Below, piece by piece: positions 16,322 to 25,962 of a stretch of DNA of 64,000 nt. Where the stretch lies: positions 4,650,001-4,714,000 of the forward strand of contig NZ_CP036525.1 of the NCBI RefSeq assembly GCF_007741535.1, given 5' to 3'. How positions within the stretch are numbered: the stretch's first letter is position 1; every line of letters starts with the position of its first letter. The translations under genes and the position numbers were made by a program. The notes beneath the pieces were generated by a model. That model was given only the letters and a program-made list of their open reading frames with translations, was not told the DNA's origin and did no database searches. This DNA is from Rubripirellula lacrimiformis (GTDB taxonomy: Bacteria > Planctomycetota > Planctomycetia > Pirellulales > Pirellulaceae).

Positions 16322-17953
16322 GTGATCACAACACAACCGACCAGCAATCGTACTCGTCAATCGCGGCGTCGGCGGTTGCGTGCGGCTTTGAGTATGACAT
16401 TGACGCTGGGTTCAGCGATGAGTTTCACGGCGGGTTGCCAGAGTGTTGGCAATCACGTTGCGACATCAGCTCACAATCCCACAATGCTTCAATCGAGTGA
16501 AGCGAACGTCGCCTCGACACCGGCGACGGCCATCGTTGCGGCACCCGTGATCACGGTCGCGTACAACGACAAGTCGGATGACGACAAACCCGTTGCAACG
16601 GAAGAGGATGATTCCGATAAGGAGTCCGCCGGTTCCTTGCGAGACATCATGGCGCTGGATTCGCCCGAACAGTCGCTCAGCGAAGTCGCCGTTGTGCCAT
16701 TTTCAACCGGCAATGAGTACTACCTCAGCGAACAGCCCGCCGGATTGACGCTCGAAGCGATCGAGTCGATGGCTTTGGCGAACAATCCGACCATCGCTGA
16801 ATTGGTCGCGACAACGCAAAAAGCCGCGGGTTTCAAATGCCAAGTCGGGCTGCGTGCCAACCCTGTACTCGGCTACAGCGCTGTCCAACTCGCCGACCAA
16901 GGTACCGATCAGCACTCGGTGTTCATCTCACAAACAATCATTACCGGCGATAAATTGGCATTGAACCGCGCCGTGCTCAATGAAGCCTTGCGTGCTCAGC
17001 TCATGCAGCTCGAAGCCCAGAAGTATCGCATTGCGACTGACATTCGTATCACGTTCTACGATGCCTTGGCGGCACAGCAACGAGTGAATTTGATCCGCGA
17101 TTTCCAATCGGTCGCTGACAAGGGAGTCGATATAGCCGAGCAACTCAAAGAGGCACAAGAAGGCTCGCAACTGGAAATCGTCCAAGCAAAGGTTCAAAAG
17201 AACGAGATTGACTTGGCCCTCCGGCAAGCCCAGATTCGTTTCGACGCCGCGTGGCGAGAGATGGCCGCCTTGGCTGGCAACCCTGACATGATGCCCGTGC
17301 CACTCCAAGGGACACTGCCTAACACGGAAACCACCTTGGACTGGTCGATCGTTGCGTCCACGATGATCGCATCCAGCCCCGAAGTACAGTCGGCGCAGGC
17401 ACGAATCAATCAAGCCAGAGCCAATCTTTGCCGCCAACAGGCTCAGCCGATTCCGAACTTAGATTTGCAGCTCGCCTCGGGTTATGACAACGGAACGGAC
17501 AACGGCATGATTAACTTTCAAGTCGGAGCACCGATCCCCGTCTTCAACAAAAACCAAGGCAACATCTCGGCCGCCCGCGCCGAGTACGTGCGTGCATCAC
17601 GCGAACTCCAGCGGATCGAAAACTCGATCAAAGCACGCTTGGCCCAGGTTTCGCGAGACTACGATTCTTCATTAGTCGCCGTCGAGCAGTACGCCAACGA
17701 CATCCTTCCCAACGCGGAAGACGGCTTAAAGCTCGCTGAGCTTGCCTACAAAGCCGGCGAAACGAGCTTCGTTCAAGTCCTGGTGTCCCGCCGAACCTAC
17801 TTCGATACGAACCTGCAATACATCGTGTCGCAGCAGCAACTGGCTCAAGCCCGCGCACGAGTTGATGGCTTCGTCCTAACCGGTGCTTTGGATGCCGTGA
17901 TCGACAACAGCGGCGACGATAGTTTGCGAGGATTGACGCTCAGCCAGCAATAG
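16322..17953 (+). CDS. TolC-family outer-membrane efflux channel (third RND operon)
   Basis: 543 residues from GTG 16322, preceded by ACGGAGGAAA. The N-terminus has an Arg-rich stretch and a lipobox (MSFTAGC), as in CusC/OprM lipoproteins. After a linker of about 100 acidic residues come the two outer-membrane efflux repeats with long coiled helices (for example residues 145-330 and 340-520). Such trimers form the exit duct for RND adaptor-pump complexes. It is the only TolC in the 6-33 kb region, so it may serve both the second and third RND pumps. The His-rich, adaptor and pump genes follow on the same strand. Confidence 0.9.
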   Translation: MITTQPTSNRTRQSRRRRLRAALSMTLTLGSAMSFTAGCQSVGNHVATSAHNPTMLQSSEANVASTPATAIVAAPVITVAYNDKSDDDKPVATEEDDSDKESAGSLRDIMALDSPEQSLSEVAVVPFSTGNEYYLSEQPAGLTLEAIESMALANNPTIAELVATTQKAAGFKCQVGLRANPVLGYSAVQLADQGTDQHSVFISQTIITGDKLALNRAVLNEALRAQLMQLEAQKYRIATDIRITFYDALAAQQRVNLIRDFQSVADKGVDIAEQLKEAQEGSQLEIVQAKVQKNEIDLALRQAQIRFDAAWREMAALAGNPDMMPVPLQGTLPNTETTLDWSIVASTMIASSPEVQSAQARINQARANLCRQQAQPIPNLDLQLASGYDNGTDNGMINFQVGAPIPVFNKNQGNISAARAEYVRASRELQRIENSIKARLAQVSRDYDSSLVAVEQYANDILPNAEDGLKLAELAYKAGETSFVQVLVSRRTYFDTNLQYIVSQQQLAQARARVDGFVLTGALDAVIDNSGDDSLRGLTLSQQ

Positions 17954-18207
17954 GTTGAATGCCGATTCCGCTGGAAACTGTCTCAGGATGGGACAGTGTC
18001 GAGGTCAGATTGACAACGTTTCAAGAATTTGCCAGACGTCGGTTTTGCGATATTTCCCAACGATTCGCAGTCATTTTTTGATTGGCACAACTCGTGCAAT
18101 ACCTGACCGCTGAAGAATTCGGTATAGCCCTCAATCGAGAAAGCCGATAGAACAACTGCGACGATTAGACGCAATACGCCGATCGTCCGCGTCCTAACAA
18201 AGCGAAC

Positions 18208-18720
18208 ATGTTTCACAAACTCCTCACCTATTCGACGATGACCGCCGTAGTGCTTCATGCACTGCTGGGTTGTTGCGTGCATCACGCTCACGCGGGTCAC
18301 ACGCACGGTCACGATGTTGAGCAGGTGATGGTGGACGTTCCGCACGTGGTTGGTCTCAATGACGCTGACCACGATCATGACGGACATACGCACGCAGGTC
18401 ATAAAGATTCGTGCCAACATCAGCACAATGCAGATGGCTCGATTGCTTGCGAGTGCTTTGATGACGAATCCAGTCAGCCTTGTTCGGGTTCGCATGGACC
18501 ACATGAATCCTGTGGCGAAGCTGACTGCAACATCGTTGCCGATCAACGAGACAACGACGTTTCGTTGATGTTGACCCTTGATTGGTCGCCCTTGCTGACG
18601 CACTGTTTGTCGTTGTCGTCGCAAGACCTACTCGCAATACGGACGGAGTACGGTTCGCCGCCCGATCCGCACTGCGTTGTGCCGCCCCTTCGCCTCCAGA
18701 CTCAAGTCTGGCGTCTGTAA
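18208..18720 (+). CDS. His/Cys-rich secreted protein at head of third RND operon
   Basis: 170 residues with an N-terminal hydrophobic signal containing LLGCC, then several His/Asp clusters (HHAHAGHTHGHD, DADHDHDGHTHAGH, CQHQH) and scattered Cys (CECFDD, CGEADC). The last 60 residues are not low-complexity. It occupies the same operon position as the His-rich protein at 6110 and shares its general make-up, so both are probably periplasmic metal-binding accessory proteins of their pumps. No named family recognised. Confidence 0.7.
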   Translation: MFHKLLTYSTMTAVVLHALLGCCVHHAHAGHTHGHDVEQVMVDVPHVVGLNDADHDHDGHTHAGHKDSCQHQHNADGSIACECFDDESSQPCSGSHGPHESCGEADCNIVADQRDNDVSLMLTLDWSPLLTHCLSLSSQDLLAIRTEYGSPPDPHCVVPPLRLQTQVWRL

Positions 18721-18967
18721 GGTCCGCTCTCGTCCGTGATTGGATGAGAGTGTTCGTGCCTCCATGCCGGTGCGGAAGTCGTCAAGACTTTCGATCCTCG
18801 TGCATCAGCTCCGACACTCTTGGCGAAATCCGCTAGCGCTAATCCATGCGTCTGGCATTCGCCGTTCATCTGCCACGGACGCTTCTTCGCGTTGACCTTC
18901 CTCTGATCCACACGCAACCGAATGGTGGATCGGTTTCTCCGGCAGTTGTTCCGTTGGTTTCGTTACC

Positions 18968-20470
18968 ATGAAAATCCGTATGCCCAAAATCCCCATGAAG
19001 TGGGTTTGGTTAGTCGCCACGCTGATCGTTGTGATCGTCGGTGGTTTTACTTGGCAGCATTGGTTCCCGGCCACCAAGGCGTGGGTCGATCGAACCGCTG
19101 TTTCGTTCCGCAATGGCGGCGGCGAATCGCATGAAGGTGAAGCGACTGGTGAGGCTGATCCTCATGCCGGTCACGATCATGCAGCGCATGCTGGCCACGA
19201 CGAGGCGACTTCGCTCGAATTGTCAAAGCAGGCGATCCGTAACATCGGCTTGTCCGACGAAACGATCCGCCCGATCAAGCTAGAAACCTTCCGCCGATCC
19301 ATCACGGTGCCCGCCGTCGTCGTTGAACGCCCTGGTCGTTCGCGTGTCCAAGTTGCCACGCCGATGACCGGCGTCATCACGCATGTTCACGCGGTGCAAG
19401 GCGAAGCGGTCGAGCCGGGAAGCCTGTTGTTTCAGATTCGTTTGACGCACGAAGACCTCGTCAACGCACAAACCGACTTCGTCCGCACGCTCGGCGAACT
19501 GGATGTCGAGAATCGCGAGATCGCTCGTCTGGAGCAAGTCACCCGAAGTGGTGCGGTCGCGGGTAAGGTTCTGCTGGAGCGGCAATACTCGCGCGACAAG
19601 CTGAACGCGAATCTAGGTGCCCAGCGGGAAGCATTGCGTTTGCACGGACTGTCGGACGATCAAGTGAATCAAATCGAACGCGAGCGACGGCTGCTGCGTG
19701 AGTTGCAGGTTTTCACACCGAGCGTGGACAGTCACGGTGAAGCCGAGTTGCGATTGACCCAGCGATTCGTCCAGGCGAGTTTCGTTCTGGAAGACAAGCC
19801 CCAGCACACTGACTCTCAGCATACCGGCCCGTTGATCCTGCAAGACTTGTCCGTTCACAAGGGACAGTCCGTTAATGCGGGCGAAACGCTCTGCATCCTA
19901 ACCGACTACGACGAGTTGTTCATCGAAGGTCTCGCGTTCGAGCAAGACATTCGACAGCTTCGAGGTGCCTCACAAAACGGTTGGAAGGTCGATGCGATCA
20001 TCGAACAACCGGGTTCCGAATCCCGCGTGATCGAAGGCTTGGAAATCGCGTATCTGGCCAACCAAGTGGACGCCACGACGCGCACATTGAACTTCTACGT
20101 TCGGCTTCCAAACGAAGTTGCGAAGGATCGTCGTAACGACGGCAACCGCTACGTCGAATGGCGTTACGTCCCCGGTCAACGGATGCAGTTGCGAGTACCA
20201 GTCCAAGAAATGCCGGAACAAATCGTGGTGCCTGTCGAGGCAGTGGCGAGCGAAGGAGCGGAAACCTTCGTGTTCCAGCAGAACGGCAGTCACTTCGACC
20301 GCGTGCCGGTTCATGTGAAGTATCGCGATCAGTATTCCGCCGTGATCGACAACGACGGTTCGCTGTTCCCTGGTGACGTCATCGCCATGCGTGGCGCTCA
20401 TCAAATGCAAATGGCTCTCAAAAACAAGTCTGGCGGTGGAGTTGATCCACACGCAGGCCACAACCACTAA
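18968..20470 (+). CDS. RND efflux periplasmic adaptor, third operon
   Basis: 500 residues. Membrane anchor WVWLVATLIVVIVGGFTW, then a His-rich linker (HAGHDHAAHAGH), the sandwich/hairpin/barrel layout of membrane fusion proteins and a His tail (DPHAGHNH). It aligns along its whole length with the adaptor at 6737-8161, showing that the two operons arose by duplication of a unit. The pump gene begins 11 bases after the stop, preceded by AAGGAG. The N-terminal His linker is absent from the paralogue. Confidence 0.9.
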   Translation: MKIRMPKIPMKWVWLVATLIVVIVGGFTWQHWFPATKAWVDRTAVSFRNGGGESHEGEATGEADPHAGHDHAAHAGHDEATSLELSKQAIRNIGLSDETIRPIKLETFRRSITVPAVVVERPGRSRVQVATPMTGVITHVHAVQGEAVEPGSLLFQIRLTHEDLVNAQTDFVRTLGELDVENREIARLEQVTRSGAVAGKVLLERQYSRDKLNANLGAQREALRLHGLSDDQVNQIERERRLLRELQVFTPSVDSHGEAELRLTQRFVQASFVLEDKPQHTDSQHTGPLILQDLSVHKGQSVNAGETLCILTDYDELFIEGLAFEQDIRQLRGASQNGWKVDAIIEQPGSESRVIEGLEIAYLANQVDATTRTLNFYVRLPNEVAKDRRNDGNRYVEWRYVPGQRMQLRVPVQEMPEQIVVPVEAVASEGAETFVFQQNGSHFDRVPVHVKYRDQYSAVIDNDGSLFPGDVIAMRGAHQMQMALKNKSGGGVDPHAGHNH

Positions 20471-20481
20471 GGAGCCACATC

Positions 20482-23400
20482 ATGCTTAATTCAATCATTC
20501 GTTTTGCGTTGAAGCAACGCATGCTTGTCATCGCCGTTGCCCTGTTCCTGGTGGGATTCGGGACTTGGCAGGCGATGCAGGCTCCGATCGACGTCTTCCC
20601 CGACCTGAACCGGCCTCGCGTAGTCATCATGACCGAGGCACCGGGGTTGGCACCGGAGGAAGTCGAGACACTGATTACGTTTCCGATTGAAACGGCGGTC
20701 AATGGCGCGAATGGCGTTCAAGCCGTTCGCAGTTCGTCGGGCGTTGGTATCTCGGTCGTCTATGTCGAGTTCGATTGGAACACGGACATTTACAACGACC
20801 GTCAAATCGTTGCCGAGCGGTTGCAACTCGTTCAAGAACGGATGCCGAAAGGCGTAAAGCCAACGCTCGCACCGATCTCTTCGATCATGGGTCAAATCCT
20901 GATGTTGGGAATGTGGAGCGACGACGGTGCAACCGAACCCCTTGAACTGCGAACGCTCGGTGATTGGGTCGTGCGGCAGCGATTGCTGACCATCCCTGGC
21001 GTTTCGCAAGTCTTCACGATGGGCGGCGGACGCAAGCAGTTTCAAGTGTTGGTCGACCCCGATGCGATGTTGCGATTCGGAATTGCGTTACACGAGGTTA
21101 AGCAAGCCGTTCAGAACAGCAATGACAACGCCACGGGCGGCTACTTGGATGAACAAGGCCCGAACGAATTGCTAGTTCGCGGTCTGGGCCGTGTTCAGAG
21201 CATTGAAGACCTGCAAAAGGTCGTCGTCACGATGAAGGAAGGCCGCCCCATTTCGCTGGGCCAGATCGCTCGCGTCGTCGAAGGTGCGCAAGTCAAACGC
21301 GGCGACAGTTCAGCCTGGGTACGCGATGAGGACAGAAATTACAGCGGTGGCCCTGCGGTCATTCTTACGATCAACAAGCAACCGGGAGCCGACACGCGGC
21401 GAGTGACCGACGATGTGATGGCGGCAATTGATGAGTTGCGGCCTTCTTTGCCGGGTGACCTACGCATCGAACCGCTCTACACGCAAAAGTCATTCATCGA
21501 CCGAGCGATCGAGAACGTTGCCGAGGCACTTCGTGACGGCGGCATCTTGGTCGTCATTATCTTGTTCCTGTTCCTGATGAACGTCCGCACGACATTCATC
21601 ACGCTGACCGCGATTCCGTTGTCGCTGGTAATGACCGCGATCGTGTTTTCAATCTTCGATTTGTCGATCAACACGATGACGCTGGGTGGTTTGGCCGTTG
21701 CGATCGGTGAACTGGTCGACGACGCGATCGTCGATGTGGAAAACATCTATCGCCGATTGAAGGAAAATCGGGCCAGCGATAACCCCAAGCATCCCTTGCT
21801 GGTCGTATTCCGTGCCAGTATCGAGATTCGCAATTCAATCGTATTCGGCACGATGATCGTGATCCTCGTATTTCTACCGCTGTTCGCGCTCTCGGGCATG
21901 GAAGGACGTTTGTTTGCTCCGCTGGGTGTCGCCTACATCGTTTCGATACTTTCGTCGTTACTTGTGTCGCTGACCGTCACACCCGTGCTGTCCTATTGGT
22001 TGCTCGGTAGCCAAAAGCTTAAGGGGCACGAGAAAGACGGATTCGTCCTGCGAGGCATCAAATGGGTTGGCGACAAAGTCATCCGCTTCAGCCTGACGGT
22101 TCCGCGATTCAATCTAGCCGTCACAGCGGTACTAGTCGTTTTGTCCGGAATGTTCCTGATGAGTCTCGAACGCGACTTCCTGCCGCCATTTAATGAAGGT
22201 GCGGTTCAACTAAACGTCGTGTTGCCGCCGGGCACTTCACTGGCTACTTCCAACGACATTTCTAGCCGCGTCGAAACTCGATTGCGAGAGATTGAAGACA
22301 TCGAAGGATTCATTCGACGTACCGGCCGCGCCGAGTTAGACGAACACGCCGAGGGCGTGAATATGAGCGAGTTCATCTTGGAACTCGATCCCGAATCGCC
22401 GCGATCCCGCGAAGAACAGCTCGAAGAAATTCGCGAGGCGATGGCCGACATTCCCGGCATCGTCACTGCGGTCGAGCAACCAATCGCTCACTTGATCTCG
22501 CACATGATCTCCGGTGTGAAGGCTCAAATTGGAATCAAAATCTATGGCGACGATCTCGATCTGTTGCGTCGCAAAGCGGGCGAGATGGAAGCGGTAATGA
22601 AGACGGTGTCCGGAACGAAGGATGTGCTGGTCGAACCCCAAGTCATCATTCCGCAATTACGGATCGAACTCGACCGCGACAAGCTATTGCTTTACGGACT
22701 CAGTGCCGTCGAAGTCAACGAGTTCATCCAAACGGCCCTCAACGGACAAGTCGTTTCCGAAATCTTGATCGGCCAACGCACGTTCGATTTGATGCTGCGT
22801 CTCGATGAAGATTACCGCGAGAACCTGCAAACTCTAAAGCGGCTGACGATTGACCTCGCCGACGGTGGGAAAGTGCCGTTGGAATCGGTCGCGAACATCT
22901 ACCAATCAGGCGGCCCAAACACAATTAACCGCGAAGATGTTCGTCGCCGAATTGTGTTGCAGTGCAACGTCTCCGAGCGAGGCGTGGTTGACGTGGTGGA
23001 AGACATTCAAAAGAAATTCCAACCCATTGTCGAGTCGTTGCCGCCGGGATACTTCGTTCAGTACAGCGGACAATTTGAAAGCCAGCAATCGGCATCGCGA
23101 GTCATCGGCATCCTGTTCGCCGTCTCGCTAGTGGGCGTGTTCCTGGTTCTGTACACGATGTTCCGCAGCGTCAACCTCTCGCTGCAAGTGATGATGGCCC
23201 TGCCAATGGCGTTCATCGGTTCGGTGATCGCGTTGGTCGTCACTGGCCAAACGCTGACCGTTGCCGCAATGGTCGGCTTCATCTCGCTTGCCGGAATCGC
23301 ATCGCGAAACGGAATCTTGCTGATCAACCACTATTTGCACTTGGTCCAGCACGAAGGCGAAGACTGGACAAAAGAAATGATCGTTCGGGCGGGTCTGGAA

Positions 23401-23733
23401 CGACTCGCTCCCGTGCTGATGACGGCTCTGACCTCCGGCATCGGCTTGGTCCCATTGGTCATGGCGGCTGGCGAACCAGGTAAGGAAATCTTGTACCCGG
23501 TCGCGACCGTGATTCTCGGCGGACTGATGAGTTCGACTCTCCTCGACTTCTTCGTTCACCCGGCGTTGTTCTGGCTGATCGGACTGAAATCGGCTGAACG
23601 AGTTGTCAACGAATCGAAGACCGACATTCCTTTGTTTGAAGAGTCCGAAGACGAGGAATCTCACCTACCACTCAACCACTCTCGGTCAAGGACGACAGAG
23701 ACTTCCCAACCCCTTTCCGAACCCGCAACCTAA
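20482..23733 (+). CDS. HME-type RND efflux pump, third operon
   Basis: 1083 residues, normal length for heavy-metal RND pumps. The relay helix reads GGLAVAIGELVDDAIVDVEN near residue 402, followed by YRRLKE, as in the pump at 8174; it lacks that pump's 86-residue insert. The C-terminus is a polar tail of about 45 residues. Strong similarity to 8174-11650 along the chain marks them as paralogues with probably related but not identical substrates. The operon continues into accessory proteins with His-rich linkers. Confidence 0.92.
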   Translation: MLNSIIRFALKQRMLVIAVALFLVGFGTWQAMQAPIDVFPDLNRPRVVIMTEAPGLAPEEVETLITFPIETAVNGANGVQAVRSSSGVGISVVYVEFDWNTDIYNDRQIVAERLQLVQERMPKGVKPTLAPISSIMGQILMLGMWSDDGATEPLELRTLGDWVVRQRLLTIPGVSQVFTMGGGRKQFQVLVDPDAMLRFGIALHEVKQAVQNSNDNATGGYLDEQGPNELLVRGLGRVQSIEDLQKVVVTMKEGRPISLGQIARVVEGAQVKRGDSSAWVRDEDRNYSGGPAVILTINKQPGADTRRVTDDVMAAIDELRPSLPGDLRIEPLYTQKSFIDRAIENVAEALRDGGILVVIILFLFLMNVRTTFITLTAIPLSLVMTAIVFSIFDLSINTMTLGGLAVAIGELVDDAIVDVENIYRRLKENRASDNPKHPLLVVFRASIEIRNSIVFGTMIVILVFLPLFALSGMEGRLFAPLGVAYIVSILSSLLVSLTVTPVLSYWLLGSQKLKGHEKDGFVLRGIKWVGDKVIRFSLTVPRFNLAVTAVLVVLSGMFLMSLERDFLPPFNEGAVQLNVVLPPGTSLATSNDISSRVETRLREIEDIEGFIRRTGRAELDEHAEGVNMSEFILELDPESPRSREEQLEEIREAMADIPGIVTAVEQPIAHLISHMISGVKAQIGIKIYGDDLDLLRRKAGEMEAVMKTVSGTKDVLVEPQVIIPQLRIELDRDKLLLYGLSAVEVNEFIQTALNGQVVSEILIGQRTFDLMLRLDEDYRENLQTLKRLTIDLADGGKVPLESVANIYQSGGPNTINREDVRRRIVLQCNVSERGVVDVVEDIQKKFQPIVESLPPGYFVQYSGQFESQQSASRVIGILFAVSLVGVFLVLYTMFRSVNLSLQVMMALPMAFIGSVIALVVTGQTLTVAAMVGFISLAGIASRNGILLINHYLHLVQHEGEDWTKEMIVRAGLERLAPVLMTALTSGIGLVPLVMAAGEPGKEILYPVATVILGGLMSSTLLDFFVHPALFWLIGLKSAERVVNESKTDIPLFEESEDEESHLPLNHSRSRTTETSQPLSEPAT

Positions 23734-23774
23734 GACAGGAAGCGAACGGATCATTTTCCAAAAAGGAAAGTTTT

Positions 23775-24443
23775 ATGTTGAAAAGAATATCAAGACTGCT
23801 GTGCTTCGTCGCACTCGCATCGGTTGGCAGTATTGCCAGTGCCGAAGAGTCGATCGCATTCTGCTTGCCCGAGTGGAAAGAGATGCACTTCGACGATTCA
23901 GCCAAGGCGCAACAGCACCTTGCTGCCGTACAGAAACTGGGCTGTGAAGCCAAGATCGACAACCACGGTGGGCACACCGATGTCGTTTATCGTTCACCAA
24001 AATGGAAGAGCATGGAAGTCGCCGACGACAAACTGGCTCACCAATGGGAATCTTGGCTCAAGAAAGCGGGATTCGAGACCTTACACGGTCACGCGGCAGA
24101 TCACGGCGGCGACGATCATGCTGGGCATGAAGGTCACGACCATGCGGCACACGATCACGATCACGCCGGACATAGTCACGCGGCAGGCCAAGTCGAAGAG
24201 GTCAACTACCGCATCACCGACTGGAAAACGATACACATTGAAAACCAAGAACAGCTCGCCGAACTTACCGCGATGTTGAAAGGACTCGGATGCGAGCTGA
24301 AAAGCTCACAGCATTCCGGCCACGCCGACTTGAGTTTCCGCTGTCCGCAATGGAAACACATCGAAGTCGGTTCGCACCAAGTTGCCACAACTTGGGAACA
24401 GTGGCTCACAAAAACGGGCTTCGAGGCGAAACACGTTCACTAG
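23775..24443 (+). CDS. Secreted protein with two copies of a ~75-residue domain around a His-rich linker
   Basis: 222 residues with a signal peptide (ending SIASA). Residues about 27-108 and 146-222 are two copies of one domain: W-K-x-M-H / W-K-x-I-H, then an alpha segment, LGCE, a GH-D pair (HGGHTDVVYR / HSGHADLSFR), P-x-W-K and WExWL-K-GFE. The copies are joined by a His/Asp linker (DHGGDDHAGHEGHDHAAHDHDHAGHSH). The Cys and His in each copy could form a metal site. I recognise no named family. Preceded by AAAGGAAAG; lies directly behind an RND pump. Confidence 0.7.
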   Translation: MLKRISRLLCFVALASVGSIASAEESIAFCLPEWKEMHFDDSAKAQQHLAAVQKLGCEAKIDNHGGHTDVVYRSPKWKSMEVADDKLAHQWESWLKKAGFETLHGHAADHGGDDHAGHEGHDHAAHDHDHAGHSHAAGQVEEVNYRITDWKTIHIENQEQLAELTAMLKGLGCELKSSQHSGHADLSFRCPQWKHIEVGSHQVATTWEQWLTKTGFEAKHVH

Positions 24444-24482
24444 AAACTCTCAGATCAACCAACTCCCTTCAGGAAAAATCCA

Positions 24483-25016
24483 ATGAAACGCTCAACAAAA
24501 CTCTTCACGCTCGCACTCGCTTCCATGACCTTCGGTCTTGTTGGCTGCAAAGACGGGGGAACCAACACCGGAACGACCGTTGAAACATCGGCACCTCCGG
24601 CGACCGTTGACGATCACACAGAACACGCACACCCCAGCGAAGGACCGCATCATGGCGGATTGATCGAATTGGGCAACGAGGAATACCACGCCGAACTCGT
24701 TCACGACGAAGACACTGGCTCGGTAACAATCTATGTGCTCAACGCAGCCGCGACTGAGCAAATTCCGATCGAATCGACCGAGATTACGATCAATGTCAAA
24801 CATGACGGCAAGCCGGAGCAGTTCAAGCTGGCCGCTTCGCCTGATGCAAATGACCCACAAGGCAAGTCGTCGCGTTTTGTTTCGACAGACGCGGAACTCG
24901 GCGAGCACCTAGATGAAGAAGGAGCCGACCCAAAACTCGTCCTAACGATCAACGGCAAATCGTTCCGAGGAACGATCGCACACGACCATGACCACGAAGG
25001 TCACGACCACGAGTGA
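24483..25016 (+). CDS. His-rich lipoprotein, paralogue of the one at 11696
   Basis: 177 residues with a lipoprotein signal (FGLVGC), a His/Pro linker (HTEHAHPSEGPHHGG) and one beta domain that matches the first domain of the lipoprotein at 11696-12622 (shared features: AEL/VEF strand, IYVL/IYIL, PIES/PIDA, KSSRFV/KASRFV, G.I.G). It ends in HDHDHEGHDHE. The second domain of the longer paralogue is missing. Each RND operon of this type carries one such protein, so it is likely a periplasmic metal-handling partner of the pump. Confidence 0.75.
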   Translation: MKRSTKLFTLALASMTFGLVGCKDGGTNTGTTVETSAPPATVDDHTEHAHPSEGPHHGGLIELGNEEYHAELVHDEDTGSVTIYVLNAAATEQIPIESTEITINVKHDGKPEQFKLAASPDANDPQGKSSRFVSTDAELGEHLDEEGADPKLVLTINGKSFRGTIAHDHDHEGHDHE

Positions 25017-25034
25017 TTTTAAAATGATGATCGT

Positions 25035-25066
25035 AGATTGGAGATTGATATCCAACTCTCCAATCT
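25035..25066. terminator. Stem-loop after the RND-operon lipoprotein gene
   Basis: Ten-base perfect arms AGATTGGAGA (25035-25044) and TCTCCAATCT (25057-25066) with a 12-base loop, 18 bases after the stop codon. No strong U run, so it may be an intra-operon processing or attenuation hairpin rather than a full terminator. Confidence 0.45.
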
Positions 25067-25115
25067 GCTTTCGTCGATCTGCGACCCCAATTTTCGATCT
25101 CCAATTACCAAGGGA

Positions 25116-25907
25116 ATGACGACGATGAAACGGATTTTCAATCAAACGACGATCGCAATGATGATGACACTGGTAACCGCTTGTGTCGCGATGGCCCAAA
25201 CCGCTCACGCGGCAAGTCCTGCTCAGCAAGCGATTCAAGCGGCCGAAGCCAACAACCAGTTTGCCTTCGTGATGTTCTATCGCGGCAACGATGCGGCGAC
25301 GAAAACAATGCACGGCACGCTGCAGTCAACACTGGCCAACCGGCAAGACGCCGTGCTCGTGCCTGTGCAAATTGGTAACGTTGCCGAGCAAGCCTTGGTC
25401 AAACAGTTCGACGCAACCCGAATGCCGATGCCAGCGGTTGCCACCCTCGCTCCCAACGGTGCGGTGTGCAGCGTTTTCCCGCGACGTGTGACGGAGCAGC
25501 AACTTGCCGCCGCGATCGTTTCGCCTGGACAGACGCAAATCCTAAAGGCGCTGCAAGATCGCAAGCTCGTGTTGCTGTGTGCTCAACCCACTGCCGGTGC
25601 CCCGGTTCCCGTTGGTGTTCAACAATTTCAAGCCGACGCACTGTACGCCTCTCGAACCGAAGTCGTCACCGTTTTGGCGAACGATCCTGCCGAGGGTGAG
25701 TTCTTGACCAAGATCGGAGTGAAACCAGGCCAACCGACACCAGTTGTTGCATTCATGGCACCTCCAGGCGTCATGGTTGGAACCTTCAATGCTAACGTCA
25801 GTTTCGATGTGTTGGCTGAGAAGTTAGCAGCCGCCGGCAAATGCTGCGACGACGAAAACTGCAAGCACCACAAATCGGCCCAGGCTTCGCAACCAGCACG
25901 ACGCTAG
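25116..25907 (+). CDS. Secreted thioredoxin-fold-like protein with Cys/His tail
   Basis: 263 residues from ATG 25116, which has AAGGGA upstream; longer in-frame starts reach into the hairpin region. After a signal peptide the sequence shows two thioredoxin-like alpha/beta units ([11 protein letters not shown]... [15 protein letters not shown] and ... [15 protein letters not shown]) without a CxxC active site. The tail [10 protein letters not shown] looks like a metal site. It lies between the RND operon and the ABC transporter genes. Fold assignment is tentative and function unknown. Confidence 0.6.
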   Translation: MTTMKRIFNQTTIAMMMTLVTACVAMAQTAHAASPAQQAIQAAEANNQFAFVMFYRGNDAATKTMHGTLQSTLANRQDAVLVPVQIGNVAEQALVKQFDATRMPMPAVATLAPNGAVCSVFPRRVTEQQLAAAIVSPGQTQILKALQDRKLVLLCAQPTAGAPVPVGVQQFQADALYASRTEVVTVLANDPAEGEFLTKIGVKPGQPTPVVAFMAPPGVMVGTFNANVSFDVLAEKLAAAGKCCDDENCKHHKSAQASQPARR

Positions 25908-25962
25908 TGCTCCTGGTCGGCAACCTTCATTCAACAACCTTCAATTCAGCGGAACGGACTCT

